Of a DNA stretch of 64,000 nt, positions 15,117 to 24,711 are shown piece after piece (positions within the stretch are counted from its first letter, which is position 1; every line of letters starts with the position of its first letter). Origin of the DNA: Kibdelosporangium philippinense (lineage in GTDB: Bacteria; Actinomycetota; Actinomycetes; Mycobacteriales; Pseudonocardiaceae); the NCBI RefSeq assembly GCF_021390435.2, contig NZ_JAJVCN010000001.1, positions 3,038,001-3,102,000 on the forward strand, given 5' to 3'. Under the pieces are notes generated by a model. The model did no database searches. It was given only the letters and a program-made list of their open reading frames with translations, and had not been told where the DNA came from. Made by a program: the position numbers and the translations under genes.

Positions 15117-17300
15117 TCACTCCGCGGGCAGCAGCCGAAGCACCGGATTGACCGGCGCGGTCCCGTCGAATTCCTTGATCAGGCAGGTATTCGCCATCTC
15201 AATGAAGTGGTCGTACGAACACACGATGTCTGCGGCATGAGGCTCGACCACGGGCGGGACCGTCGGCCCGGCGAACCAATCAGCCATCGCCGCCGGGATC
15301 GGGTAATGCGCGGTACGGTCCTTGTACAGCACCGCCCGTGCGTCAGCCTGGAACGAGATCTCACGCAATTCGCGCAGCGCCAACCGAAGCCGGATCCAGC
15401 GGTAACGGTCGGTGCGGGTGTAGCCGTCGGCTTCGTCACTGTGTTGCGAGGTGAAGCGGAGGCGCAGGGTGTTCCCAGCGGCGAGGCCACGCAGGGCAAG
15501 GCGTTCGATGATTTCCGGTGACATGAACAGGTTCGTGCCGCCTTCGCCCGGACCCTGTGGGATCGTTGCGATCCGGCCACGGAATCCGGGCAGCGCCGAC
15601 TGCATGGTGTCACGCCAGTCCATGAACGTGTTCAGGATCCGGCCGACGAAAGCCAGTGCCGTACCGCCCATTTCGGTGTACGGCTCGCGAGGCTTCGAGG
15701 AGTCCTGGTCCGGTAGGTAGATTTCGCCGTCCTCGATCTCGCGCTCGACCGATTCCAGGTTCAGGCCGAAGGTTGGCCAGCGCGGCAGCAAGGAGTCGAA
15801 GAAGTGGATCGGGAAATTGCTGGTGATCCCGCCGTCGGAGAACCAGTGCGGCCTGCGGTCGCGGTACAGCACGATCGGGCAGATCAACCCGGGCAGCGGC
15901 AAACTCATCCGGGCGGCGAGAATCACCGGCACATCACAGGGTTGCGGCAGCCAGTGCAGCGAGACGTTCTCGTGCTCCGGGCACGTCACACCATCCACAG
16001 TGGACGTGGACATCTGGGTGATGACGCGATCCGGGATCAAGTCGCGCAGGCATTCCGCGCAGAACTGCCAACGTTCGTCAGCCGGGAAAGGCAGCTCGTG
16101 CGGGCGGCTCGCCGACAGGTCCGTGGTCATCAGCGCCAGGTTGATCACGCGCTCACCCGGCGGCGGGCAGTACGCCGGATCGGATTCCCGTGGCTTGTCC
16201 GGGCCACGCCAGAGGTCGCCGAAGGTCAGTGCCCGCGTGTGGTCGATGCCTGCGAGGTCGTCGATCCGGTCGGCCAGCCAGGACACGAGCGGCGACACCC
16301 GAGCCGAGGGGATGCCACAGACGCGGTCGAGGAAGCTGGGCTTGTACTTGGCCGAGCCCGGAACCAGGCCGAAGCGGTGCGACTTGTAGCGCGCCAGCAG
16401 CGGCCAGGACGCGACGGTGTAGATGACCGCGAACGCGCCCGCCACCGCGAACGTCAGCACGAGCCACACCAAAACCTGGATCGCGCCCGCCACAAACCAA
16501 CCGACCGCGTCGACGTCATACAGCGGGATCCCGGTCAGCCCGAGGATCAACGGGATCAGGAAGAACAACGTTATCTTGCCGAATCTGGCCGCCGTCACCT
16601 TGTACGCCCACCAGGCCGCGAGCAAAGCCACTGCCAGGAGCGGAAGAGCGACCGCCCACAGTGAACCGTTCCATGTGGACGGCGGAATGAGCCAACGCAG
16701 TGAGTACGGGCCGACCAGCCACAGCGCGAACAACACGAGCAACGCCAACGTGCCCAACGGTTTGACGGCGAACAACATCGCAGTGAACACCGAGGTGAAT
16801 CGCCTGCGGCCGGTGGTCTTCGGGCTCTGCATCAACGCCGTCGCCAGGCGGTATGCCTTGTGCAGGTTGCCATTGGGCTGGAAAAGCGCTGGCAGGCGCC
16901 AGCGTTCCGTGCCCTCTCCGGAGATCAGCCACTTGATCAGCCCGGCCATCCCGGCGAATCCTGGGTGGACTGCCTCGCCGGTGACGGGCGCCGCGGGTTG
17001 CCGATAACGGCCGTATTCGGCGGCCGCTGTGGTCGCGGCGCCGATCGCTCCGGCAGACGCGCCACCGACGTTACGGAACGTGTAGTGCTCGGCAAGGGCG
17101 CAGACCGCCAGGGGATAGATCACCCCGCTGGTCGTGCCGCCGCGCATCGTGAGATCGCAGGAGTGTTTGACGTACTCGAGATAGCCGCCGGGATCCTGCT
17201 TTGCCCGTTTGTCCGCTTCGACAGGCGAGATCCGCATCAAGTTCGCGTCGGCCGCGATGTGATAACGATCCGGTCGCTCGTACTCGTCGATGGCGCCCAT
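15117..17300 (-). CDS. Patatin-like phospholipase with inserted transmembrane region
   Basis: This 727-residue membrane protein contains a patatin-type lipase fold in two blocks. The N-terminal block has the glycine-rich oxyanion segment RGGTTSGVIYP and the nucleophile elbow GGASAGA (Ser about residue 82). The C-terminal block has WFSDGGITSNFP with the catalytic Asp (about 489). Between them, residues about 172-302 form four or five membrane helices (for example LGTLALLVLFALWLVG, LLAVALLAAWWAY, IQVLVWLVLTFAVAGAFAV). The active site should face one side of the membrane, acting on phospholipids or lipoproteins. ATG 17300 has GGGGAGGA just upstream. It is transcribed alone. Confidence 0.88.
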   Translation of the reverse strand: MGAIDEYERPDRYHIAADANLMRISPVEADKRAKQDPGGYLEYVKHSCDLTMRGGTTSGVIYPLAVCALAEHYTFRNVGGASAGAIGAATTAAAEYGRYRQPAAPVTGEAVHPGFAGMAGLIKWLISGEGTERWRLPALFQPNGNLHKAYRLATALMQSPKTTGRRRFTSVFTAMLFAVKPLGTLALLVLFALWLVGPYSLRWLIPPSTWNGSLWAVALPLLAVALLAAWWAYKVTAARFGKITLFFLIPLILGLTGIPLYDVDAVGWFVAGAIQVLVWLVLTFAVAGAFAVIYTVASWPLLARYKSHRFGLVPGSAKYKPSFLDRVCGIPSARVSPLVSWLADRIDDLAGIDHTRALTFGDLWRGPDKPRESDPAYCPPPGERVINLALMTTDLSASRPHELPFPADERWQFCAECLRDLIPDRVITQMSTSTVDGVTCPEHENVSLHWLPQPCDVPVILAARMSLPLPGLICPIVLYRDRRPHWFSDGGITSNFPIHFFDSLLPRWPTFGLNLESVEREIEDGEIYLPDQDSSKPREPYTEMGGTALAFVGRILNTFMDWRDTMQSALPGFRGRIATIPQGPGEGGTNLFMSPEIIERLALRGLAAGNTLRLRFTSQHSDEADGYTRTDRYRWIRLRLALRELREISFQADARAVLYKDRTAHYPIPAAMADWFAGPTVPPVVEPHAADIVCSYDHFIEMANTCLIKEFDGTAPVNPVLRLLPAE

Positions 17301-17381
17301 CTGTCCTCCCCGAGCCGTGCCTGATTCCTATATCGGCCGGAGTGGACACTAGGTTATGGGCTGCCGGGCATCCGGTATTTC

Positions 17382-17414
17382 GGGGCGGGTCGCCGGACAC
17401 CGGCGACCCGCCCC
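17382..17414 (-). terminator. Strong hairpin terminator after the M36 metallopeptidase gene
   Basis: A perfect 14-bp stem, GGGGCGGGTCGCCG at 17382-17395 paired with 17401-17414, has a 5-base loop. It lies 6 bases beyond the minus-strand stop at 17420. There is no strong U-tract, as is common in high-GC actinobacteria. Confidence 0.8.
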
Positions 17415-17419
17415 TTTGA

Positions 17420-20338
17420 TCAGAAGGCGAACGCCTGCAGTTCGGCGATCCGGACGGTCTGTGCGACCGTCGGGTTGCCGGTGGTGCAGTCGCTTGTGGA
17501 GCGTGGGTCGTTGTGCTGCGACCCGGCGTATGCCTTCGCGCCCGTGCACTGGTTGGTCAGGACACGAACCATCAGGTGCGTTGCGATGGTCGGGTGGATG
17601 TCGAACGACCTCGCCGACAGGTCCGGCGCGGTCGGCCGTGGCGCGTCAGCCGGGAACGCGTTGCCCGGGCTGGTGAACACCTCGCGGTAGTTCGCCGGAT
17701 CCGCGCAGTCGTTCCCGAACGCCGCGTTGCACGACAGGATCTCGAACTGCCGCAACGCCGTGAACCGGTTCTGCAGGTCAGGATCCGCGTCGCCGAGGAC
17801 CTGCGGCCTCAGCTGCGCGCTGACCTGCACGCGAGTGACCAGCTGCGGCCGGTCGCCGGCCAGGTCGATCCGGACGCCCTTGCCCGCGACCGGCGAGCCA
17901 ACGGACGCCCAGTTCGTCGCCTCGGTGTCGTCGATCAGCTTGTCCGCGTTCACGCCGTCACCGGTGGCCGTCGCGCCGTTGCTGCGGGACGCCACGTTGG
18001 GCAGCAACAACGGAACAATGACCTCGCGCTCGCCAGCCTTGACAGTCCGGCGGACCTTCGTGCTGCCGAATCCGTCCGCGGCCACAACGAAGTTGTACGT
18101 ACCCGGCGTGATCTCCACAGTGTCGGGAAGGGGAGTGGCCGGGTCGGTGTCGGCGACCGGAACCGAACGGGCTTCGTAGTCACCGACGTACAACCGTCCG
18201 GGCTTGTTCATCGTGAGCTTCACCGTGCCGTTGCGACCGTGTGGTGAGGCGAAACTCGGCTTCGGGTCGGCGTCGTTGCCGCCGTTGCTCGCCGCGTCAC
18301 GGCCCAAACCGTGTTGTGCGAAGGCATTCCACAGGTCCGGCAAGTCCACGCCGCCGAAGCGGATCTGGTTCGCCGCCAGTGTCGCGTCCCGCATGTCGAC
18401 GTAGCTCACCGCACCGGACGCGTTGAGCAGCAACGCGTCGAACGCCAGCTGCACCCAGCGCCGGTTGCCAGGGCACTTCTCGACCGGCACCTTGCCGTCG
18501 GCGCAGTCCCGCTGCAGCGCGGGCGTGCCGAGACCGTACTTGTCGACCAGGGCCTGCCGGACGTCGAAGCTCGTCGAGCTCCAGATCTCGCCGTCAGCGT
18601 GCACCTGCAGGCCGACGAGGTCGTAGGCGATGTTGCTGTAGTTGAGCTCGCTCTTGCTCATGTCGTAGTTACGGATACCCGTACGCAGGTCGCCAGTGGC
18701 GTAGCTACCGGTGACGTACGGGGTGTCGCCACGCGGCTTGAACCCGTACTCGTACAAGTACTCCATCGCGAACAAGTCCGAGTGGGACTCGTTCATCGCG
18801 CCACCCTGCGCGCCCGACCAACCGCTGTTCGGACCCGCGATCAGACGGCCGCTGATGGCGTGACCATACTCGTGCCCGATGACGGACATGTCGTAGTCGC
18901 CATCAACGCACGGCGCGTAGAACCCGCCGGGCGTCGGCTGCCACAGGTACATGTTCGTGGTCGGCGGAACGCCGTCCGGAGGGCTCGACTGGTTGGCGTT
19001 GTTACGTGACAGGAAGCCAGGAGGCGCGCCACCCGCACGACCACCGGCCTGCGCGTTGCCGCGCTCGGCGTCACCACCGAGACCACCGCGGTCACCGTTG
19101 CTGGCCTGCATGTTCCAGGTCTCCTCGGTGAAGCCGAGGTGATACGACCAGTCATGCATCCGGTTGTGCGACGCGAACAGGTTGGCCAGCGCGGCGTCGA
19201 TGTCGTTCTGCTGCGGGCTGGCGAAGACCGACGGGTTGCACTTCTCCTTGTACCACTGGTTAGTCCACGGATACGTGTACTCGCGCGTCGGGCTCTGCGC
19301 CGAGGTACGAGTGCCGACCGTGCTACTGGCGAGGTCGTCCCACTTCTCCGTGCCCTTCGCGGAGTTACCAGCGCTCGTCTGCGTCGGCGCGCCCGTCACC
19401 GGGTCCGCGTCCCACGCGACGCCACGGTCCGCCGTGCTGACCGCACGCTCGCAACCCGGAGCCTTCACCAAGCACCACCGCACGCGGTTGTCACGCGACG
19501 AGTAGTCAGCAGGCGGGTTGGCCGGGAAGACGTCCCACTCCGGGTTGTCGGAATCGTGGTCGATGATGTTCTCACGCACGAGCACCTGCCCGGTCCGTGC
19601 GTCGACATATGTGGTGAAGCCAGTCGGGTGCTCGTCGTCCTTGCTCATCAGAACGACCTGATACGCCGCGCGCGGCGCGCCCTCAGGCATCGGCACCGCG
19701 CCGAGCAGCACGCGCGTTGTCCCCAGTGCGTCGGCCGTCAGGTCCGCGTCGGCGGACGCCGAGGCAAGGGCCTGATCAGGCGAAATCGTTGCAGGCTCAG
19801 GGCTCGGCCGGTTCGGGCTGAGCGTCGAGCTGAGGTAGGTGACGGCGCCGTTGTTGATGCCGAACACCGCGAGCCCGTCGAGCATGGACGGCAGGTCCCC
19901 GAACCGCTGCCGCAGCATGACGTACGAACCCTGCCCCATCGGCCGGTTGACCAGCACCTCCATCGTCTCGACGGAGTTGCCGCTCAGACCGAACGCGGCC
20001 TGGTTGTCCGCGAGATAGGCCTTGGCGACAGCCACCGGATCAGCCAACGCGGCCGACCGGCGCTGAGCCCCAGGCTTCGGCACGAGCGTGGCAGGCGTGC
20101 CGTACTTGTTCCACCGGACAGTCGAGCTGCCCTGAGCCGCGAGCTGTCTCTGCTGGGTGGAAGGCTGCGCCGCGCCGGGGCGGTTGTCGACGTCACCATG
20201 GTCGTGCGTGTCACCCTGGACATGGGAGTCCTTGGGTTGCTGAGGGGCCGCCACCGCCGTCTCTGTCCACAGCAGACTCGCGGATAACGCCCCGACCGCG
20301 ACGAGCACACCGGCCCGCCGAAGAGGTTGTCTTCGCAT
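17420..20338 (-). CDS. Secreted M36-family (fungalysin-like) zinc metallopeptidase
   Basis: This protein of about 972 residues starts with a Sec-type signal (RRQPLRRAGVLVAVGALSAS ending before AAPQQP). A fungalysin propeptide follows (about residues 60-260). The M36 catalytic domain has the zinc site HEYGH (about 490) and the third ligand region GAMNESHSDLF about 30 residues later. The C-terminal part, after about 690, adds a beta domain (GTVKLTMNKPGRLYVGDYEA) and a discoidin-like region. It probably degrades extracellular protein. ATG 20338 is chosen; GTG 20344 is also possible. It is only about 50 bp from the ESX-like operon on the same strand, so co-transcription is possible. Confidence 0.9.
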   Translation of the reverse strand: MRRQPLRRAGVLVAVGALSASLLWTETAVAAPQQPKDSHVQGDTHDHGDVDNRPGAAQPSTQQRQLAAQGSSTVRWNKYGTPATLVPKPGAQRRSAALADPVAVAKAYLADNQAAFGLSGNSVETMEVLVNRPMGQGSYVMLRQRFGDLPSMLDGLAVFGINNGAVTYLSSTLSPNRPSPEPATISPDQALASASADADLTADALGTTRVLLGAVPMPEGAPRAAYQVVLMSKDDEHPTGFTTYVDARTGQVLVRENIIDHDSDNPEWDVFPANPPADYSSRDNRVRWCLVKAPGCERAVSTADRGVAWDADPVTGAPTQTSAGNSAKGTEKWDDLASSTVGTRTSAQSPTREYTYPWTNQWYKEKCNPSVFASPQQNDIDAALANLFASHNRMHDWSYHLGFTEETWNMQASNGDRGGLGGDAERGNAQAGGRAGGAPPGFLSRNNANQSSPPDGVPPTTNMYLWQPTPGGFYAPCVDGDYDMSVIGHEYGHAISGRLIAGPNSGWSGAQGGAMNESHSDLFAMEYLYEYGFKPRGDTPYVTGSYATGDLRTGIRNYDMSKSELNYSNIAYDLVGLQVHADGEIWSSTSFDVRQALVDKYGLGTPALQRDCADGKVPVEKCPGNRRWVQLAFDALLLNASGAVSYVDMRDATLAANQIRFGGVDLPDLWNAFAQHGLGRDAASNGGNDADPKPSFASPHGRNGTVKLTMNKPGRLYVGDYEARSVPVADTDPATPLPDTVEITPGTYNFVVAADGFGSTKVRRTVKAGEREVIVPLLLPNVASRSNGATATGDGVNADKLIDDTEATNWASVGSPVAGKGVRIDLAGDRPQLVTRVQVSAQLRPQVLGDADPDLQNRFTALRQFEILSCNAAFGNDCADPANYREVFTSPGNAFPADAPRPTAPDLSARSFDIHPTIATHLMVRVLTNQCTGAKAYAGSQHNDPRSTSDCTTGNPTVAQTVRIAELQAFAF

Positions 20339-20389
20339 CCCCACAGCTTTGTATACATGCGCGGAGGGCGATACGTCCGTTCGTCGGCC

Positions 20390-21037
20390 TCATGGCGCCT
20401 TTACGCCATTGATCAGGCATCCCTTCTCGTACCGGCCGTACAGTACCGAACCGTCGGCGAAATCGACCTGGAAGATCTTCGGGAACGGAAAGGCCCGCCC
20501 GACCAGGGGCGTTGACACGCCGCTGACCTGCTCGGCACCGGTCTGCCAGACCGCGACCTGCTTGCCCGTGAACGGATCCCAGTAGTTCGGGTACGCCTTC
20601 GGTCCGGTCACGGTCGCGAGCACCTTGCCGAGCAAGCTCTTCTTCCCGGTGTCGGGGGCGCGCCGGGGGAAGGACGCGAACAGGTACTCGGCGGTGGTCA
20701 CGGCAACCCGTTGCGTGGTCAGCATGAACGCGCCTTCACCACCGCATGAGGCCAGCGCGTCAGCCATCCATACGGCGGTATGGCTGGGATCGCGCGCCTC
20801 GACCCACCAGCCGATCGAGTCGTCGCCGGGCCAGTCGTCGATCGGGAACCGGCCCGCGACGCTGGCGTCGAGCGGGCGATGCGGGAGCCGGTCCAGCCGC
20901 ACCAGCCCGGACGTGTCGGCGGGGTGCGGCACCTGGACGCGGTTGCCGATCAGCGACCCGACATGGCGAATCAACGGGCCGGACGCGGTCAGCAGCCGTT
21001 CGCCGTCCCGCATCTCGAACACTGGATAGGCCGTCAT
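20390..21037 (-). CDS. Conserved hypothetical, cassette protein B (second copy), in ESX-like operon
   Basis: I do not recognise a named family. The 215-residue protein is a clear paralog of the product of 21711-22382. Shared blocks are RVQVPHP, DDSIGWWVEARDP with ADALASC, a region with LTTQRVAV, and a C-terminal FPFPKIFQVDFADGSVLY. The LTTxR motif and the terminal strand pattern resemble bacterial PH-like or GRAM-like domains; that is inference. There is no signal peptide or membrane helix. The ATG overlaps the stop of the preceding A gene by four bases. It is the last gene of the operon. Confidence 0.75.
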   Translation of the reverse strand: MTAYPVFEMRDGERLLTASGPLIRHVGSLIGNRVQVPHPADTSGLVRLDRLPHRPLDASVAGRFPIDDWPGDDSIGWWVEARDPSHTAVWMADALASCGGEGAFMLTTQRVAVTTAEYLFASFPRRAPDTGKKSLLGKVLATVTGPKAYPNYWDPFTGKQVAVWQTGAEQVSGVSTPLVGRAFPFPKIFQVDFADGSVLYGRYEKGCLINGVKAP

Positions 21038-21669
21038 GATCCCCCAAGTGTGAGTGCCAAAAGCTGGTCGTAGTGCGCGCGGGGATGGCGGAGGCCGAAG
21101 AAGAACTCGAACCCGGAGCCGTCGGTCAGTTCCATCCGCAGGAAATGCCTTTTCCTGATGGCACCGTCACTGTCCACGGAAAACCTGGCGATGTGCGCAC
21201 GAGGAATGTCGGCACACGGCTTCAGCGGGTACAGCCGCTGCTTGCGTTGCGACTGGACCGGTTGTTCGGTGGCCTTGGGGTTGGTGTCGAGCCAGCTCTT
21301 TGGCCGAGAGTCGGGTGGTCCGTCAGGAAACTCGTCGACCGGCTCGGGTGGCTGAAGCCGCTGAGCCACATGCAGCCGCTGCGGAGTCAGGACCCACAGT
21401 GTGTCCCGGTAAGGAATTGCCTCGTAATAGTCGAGCGCCAACCTTGTGCTGGGGTAATAGAAGGCAGTGACTTCGTCAGGTGGGGGACCTGAGTCCCTGC
21501 CGCCCTCGTCCGCTGTCATTTCCTCGAAGACGACGACCGCCGCTTTGCCAGGAGCAGCGAGAACTTTCTTGCTGGCAGCGCCGAATCCACGTTGCTCGGA
21601 GCCTGAGGTCTTGGCAAAGGCGGCCCAGAGCGCGGGTTCCCCGACTGGCAGCAGTTCGCGGGCGTGCAC
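21034..21669 (-). CDS. Conserved hypothetical, cassette protein A (second copy)
   Basis: This 211-residue protein is a paralog of the product of 22379-23104. Both have LWAxFxK near the start, a mid block with L-T-x-x-R, and a strongly shared C-terminus (FSVDSDGAIRKRHFLRMEL, then GSGFEFFFG, LLALT). The charged middle (QSQRKQR) varies. Similarity to the paralog extends about 12 codons upstream of the GTG at 21669 (SEFAGAAVHA against SETAGPAVHA), yet no ATG, GTG or TTG exists there. The copy has either lost its native start or starts at a rare codon. It probably forms a pair with the B protein encoded next. Confidence 0.7.
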   Translation of the reverse strand: MHARELLPVGEPALWAAFAKTSGSEQRGFGAASKKVLAAPGKAAVVVFEEMTADEGGRDSGPPPDEVTAFYYPSTRLALDYYEAIPYRDTLWVLTPQRLHVAQRLQPPEPVDEFPDGPPDSRPKSWLDTNPKATEQPVQSQRKQRLYPLKPCADIPRAHIARFSVDSDGAIRKRHFLRMELTDGSGFEFFFGLRHPRAHYDQLLALTLGGS

Positions 21670-21710
21670 CGCCGCGCCCGCGAACTCGGAAGCGGGATGT
21701 TCGTAGTGCT

Positions 21711-22382
21711 TCAGCCGTCCAGTCCTTCGACATAGTCAAGTTTGTGCCGGAGGGTGTACAGAGTGGATCCGTCGATGAAATCCACCTGGATGATTTCGGC
21801 GAACGGAAAACTCCGGCCGGTGAGAAACCGGCTCCAGCCGCGAACTCGCTGCGCGTCCGTCTCCCACAAGGAAACCAGCTTCTCCCATGCTGACCAGTTC
21901 TTCGAGGAGAACGCCCACTGGTTCGCGGCCGACAACGCCTGGCCGACGATGCTCTTCTCCTTTCTTGCCGCTTTGCGGACCTCGTGGCCGGAGACCAGCA
22001 GACGCTCTGGGAAGATCGCTGCTACTCTGCGGTCGGACAGCGCGAGGCCCGACTGAGCGTTGCATCCGGCCATCGCGTCGGCGATCAGTGCAGCGTCTTG
22101 ACGTGGATCGTGAGCCTCGACCCACCAGCCGATTGACTCGTCATCGGTCCAGCCGAGCCCGTCAAACCGGCCCGCTGCGGCGAAGTCGCTGGCCGATGGC
22201 GGCTGCAGGTCGAGATCGACCGCCATCGGCGTGTCGCCGGGCATCGGATGCGGCACCTGAACCCGTCCCGCGATCCGCGAGCCCACCACGCGCATTCGGG
22301 TGCCCAGCGCGAGGCGGATCCGTTCACCGGGTCGCGCCCATTCCCGCTCAAGGTCTTTCCTGACCGGCTGCGGATACTTCAC
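21711..22382 (-). CDS. Conserved hypothetical, cassette protein B (first copy)
   Basis: This 223-residue paralog of the product of 20390-21037 shares GRVQVPHP, TDDESIGWWVEAHDPRQD, a central LSDRRVAAIFPERLL and the ending FPFAEIIQVDFIDGSTLYTL. It is soluble, with no signal or membrane segment. Tryptophans in the middle (SSKNWSAWEKL) could mediate contacts. ATG 22382 overlaps the stop of the A gene by four bases, so A and B are translated as a coupled pair. The function is unknown; its operon includes a WXG/ESX-type protein and a YbaB-like protein. Confidence 0.75.
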   Translation of the reverse strand: MKYPQPVRKDLEREWARPGERIRLALGTRMRVVGSRIAGRVQVPHPMPGDTPMAVDLDLQPPSASDFAAAGRFDGLGWTDDESIGWWVEAHDPRQDAALIADAMAGCNAQSGLALSDRRVAAIFPERLLVSGHEVRKAARKEKSIVGQALSAANQWAFSSKNWSAWEKLVSLWETDAQRVRGWSRFLTGRSFPFAEIIQVDFIDGSTLYTLRHKLDYVEGLDG

Positions 22383-23104
22383 GCTGGCCCTCCGTGGGTC
22401 AGGGCGAGCAGACGCTCGTACTGTTCGCGTTCCTTCACCACACCGCAGAAGAATTCGAAGCCGGACCGGTCGACCAGTTCCATCCGCAGGTAGTGCACCT
22501 TGCGCACGGTGCCGTCGCTCTCGACCGAGAACTCGGCGATCTGCTCACGTGGGATGGACACCCGCGGATATATCGGGTGCACGGCCACCTTCTTGCGGGC
22601 GGGCTTGGTATCGGTCGACACCGCGGCGGCGACGTCCTTACCGGTCTGGACCATATCGTCCACGAAACTCGCGAACTTGCCTTTCTTCTTACCCGATGGC
22701 TCAGGCTTGGGTTGCGGTGCGGGCTGGTCGAGCACGACCCCAGGATGGACCCCGATCTGGGCGAGGTACATCCTGGCGGTCGTCAGCGCGAACAGTCCGT
22801 GTGACAAGCCGGACATGCGCCGTCCGTGCTGGTAAGCGAGGTCGCTCTCGGACCGGTAGAACGCAATGACGTCGGGCACAGGCGTGGGGTCCGCGTCACC
22901 GGCGTCGGTGAGCGCAGCGAGGAAGTCGTCCAGGTTCTTCTTTCCAAACTTTGCCAGCTTTCCGCCCACCGCGCCGATTCCACGTTTGTCGAGCGTCGTC
23001 ACCTTGCTGAAGGTCGCCCACAGCAGTCGTTCGTCGGGGCGAAGCAGCGACTGTGCGTGGACGGCAGGGCCGGCCGTCTCGGACGGCATTCTGTTGATGC
23101 TCAC
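22379..23104 (-). CDS. Conserved hypothetical, cassette protein A (first copy)
   Basis: This 241-residue protein is the paralog of the product of 21034-21669. Notable segments are LLRPDERLLWATFSKV, VIAFYRSESDLAYQHGRR, FALTTARMYLAQI, a lysine-rich low-complexity linker (about 135-175) and the conserved end FSVESDGTVRKVHYLRMEL with GFEFFCG. The two LTTxR/strand blocks suggest a PH-like fold, unproven. ATG 23104 overlaps the stop of the WXG-type gene by four bases. No known family could be assigned by reading alone. Confidence 0.75.
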   Translation of the reverse strand: MSINRMPSETAGPAVHAQSLLRPDERLLWATFSKVTTLDKRGIGAVGGKLAKFGKKNLDDFLAALTDAGDADPTPVPDVIAFYRSESDLAYQHGRRMSGLSHGLFALTTARMYLAQIGVHPGVVLDQPAPQPKPEPSGKKKGKFASFVDDMVQTGKDVAAAVSTDTKPARKKVAVHPIYPRVSIPREQIAEFSVESDGTVRKVHYLRMELVDRSGFEFFCGVVKEREQYERLLALTHGGPA

Positions 23105-24711
23105 TGGGTCCTCGGCGGATTCGTGTCGTCGGTCGAGAAGCCGCGCTGCTGTGCCGCTTTGCGTTCCTCGTCAGTCGATCGGTCTTCGGCGTAGTCGTAC
23201 GCCTGTTTCGCACCCCACTCGACTGCAGCACCGGGCAAGTTGTCCAGGGTTCCCTGATAGATCGCCCGGCTTCCGGCAGTGTTGCCGGTAGGACCCAGGT
23301 AGCCGAGGCTGGTCTTGATGACGTGCTGCGCGAGCGCCTCTTCCCCAGTGGCGTCCTTGCGGTATCTGGTGTTGGACGAAATGGTCGTTTTGGAGTCCGC
23401 GTTGTAGACCTTTTCCCGCGCTTTGTCGACGGTCTTGTACGCGTCCTCGATCTTGTCCGGGTCTCCCGACTTGCGTGCCGCGGCCAGCGTGTCCCGTGCG
23501 TTGTCGATCGCTTTGTGGGCATCACGGGTGTTCTGGTAGGCGGAGGAGAGGCCGGTTACCGGGTTGCCCGTGATCTGTCGGCCAATGCCGAAGGTTCCGC
23601 GCTTCTCGGCCAGTTTCTCCAGCACACCACCGATCTTGCTCTTCCGCAGTGCGACGAGGATCTTCTCGAGCGCGGTGATGAGCGGCTTGAGCTTGTTGAA
23701 CAGGTCAGCGATCTTCGAACCGAGCCGGGTCAGGGTGATGGCGGTCTGTGCCGCGGTGAGTCCACCGACCGCCGCCGCGGCGGCGCCGAAGGTGATCCAG
23801 GAGGCCGCCAGTGCGGCGAGCCATTCGATGATCAGGCCGAGGACCAGTTCCTGGATGATGTCGATGCAGATCATCACGAACGTGTCGAAGATGTCCGCCG
23901 CGGTCTCCAGGATGCCTTTGATGTCGTTGACATCTCCGGCCATCGCACGAGCGCCGTCGCCGAACTCCTTCATCTGGGACCGGAACTGCTCGGCCGACTC
24001 GCCTTCCCAGATGGCCGAGGTGGCCTGGCTGCGCTTGTCCTCGGCGTCGGCGACGTTCTTCAGCCATTCGGCGACGTTTTCCCAGCCCTTGGCGGTGCTG
24101 CGCATCTGCTCCGGGTCGCCGATGGCCGGTTCGAGCAGCTCGACGAGCGGGCTGATCACGATGCCGATCAGCCAGCCAAGCCCGTTGTCGATGAACGACT
24201 CACCAGGGCTGGTGACCGCCTTGATCTGTTCCATCCGCGCGTTGAACGCGGCGAAGGCGGCCTCCGGCGGACTGCCCGGGTCTTTCAGCTGCGCCGTGAC
24301 GTCCTGGGTGGCCTTCGACCAGGAACTGCCGTAGGCGCTGGCCTGCTGGTACATGTTCTTGCGGGTGCTGTCACCCGCGCTGTTGAGGTCGCCGAGGGTT
24401 CCGACACCCTTATCGACGTCCGCGAGGCCGCTCGTGTTGTTGGCTTCGGTCGCGCCGTAGGCCTTCGCCGTCTGCTGGACCGTCGCGGAGATCTCGGTCA
24501 GGTACGTGGCCGCCTGTTTGGCCATTGCCTGGCATTCCATCAAGGACTCGGCGTACTTGTCCTTGAAGTAGAAGAACAATGGGCCGAAACAGTCGTCGCT
24601 GACCCTGGCCTGTTCGAGCAGTTTCTCCAGACCGGCGAAGTTATCCGACTGTTTGACCGAGCCTTCACCGTGCGCCAACAGCTGGGCGCCGTCGACCGCG
24701 AACCCGGTCAT
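23101..24711 (-). CDS. Large WXG100/ESX-type protein with membrane segment
   Basis: This 536-residue protein has a helical N-terminal domain (1-95) resembling ESX-associated EspC-type proteins. A WXG100-like helical hairpin follows at about 203-290 with the signature WEGESAEQFRS (W235, G237). Hydrophobic helices lie at about 285-330 (IIEWLAALAASWITFGAAAA), and a charged, helix-rich C-terminal half ends in a disordered tail. This is the layout of large type VII secretion-related proteins or polymorphic-toxin carriers. No toxin motif is recognised at the C-terminus. ATG 24711 overlaps the YbaB-like stop by four bases. No core secretion ATPase gene lies in the window. Confidence 0.75.
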   Translation of the reverse strand: MTGFAVDGAQLLAHGEGSVKQSDNFAGLEKLLEQARVSDDCFGPLFFYFKDKYAESLMECQAMAKQAATYLTEISATVQQTAKAYGATEANNTSGLADVDKGVGTLGDLNSAGDSTRKNMYQQASAYGSSWSKATQDVTAQLKDPGSPPEAAFAAFNARMEQIKAVTSPGESFIDNGLGWLIGIVISPLVELLEPAIGDPEQMRSTAKGWENVAEWLKNVADAEDKRSQATSAIWEGESAEQFRSQMKEFGDGARAMAGDVNDIKGILETAADIFDTFVMICIDIIQELVLGLIIEWLAALAASWITFGAAAAAVGGLTAAQTAITLTRLGSKIADLFNKLKPLITALEKILVALRKSKIGGVLEKLAEKRGTFGIGRQITGNPVTGLSSAYQNTRDAHKAIDNARDTLAAARKSGDPDKIEDAYKTVDKAREKVYNADSKTTISSNTRYRKDATGEEALAQHVIKTSLGYLGPTGNTAGSRAIYQGTLDNLPGAAVEWGAKQAYDYAEDRSTDEERKAAQQRGFSTDDTNPPRTQ

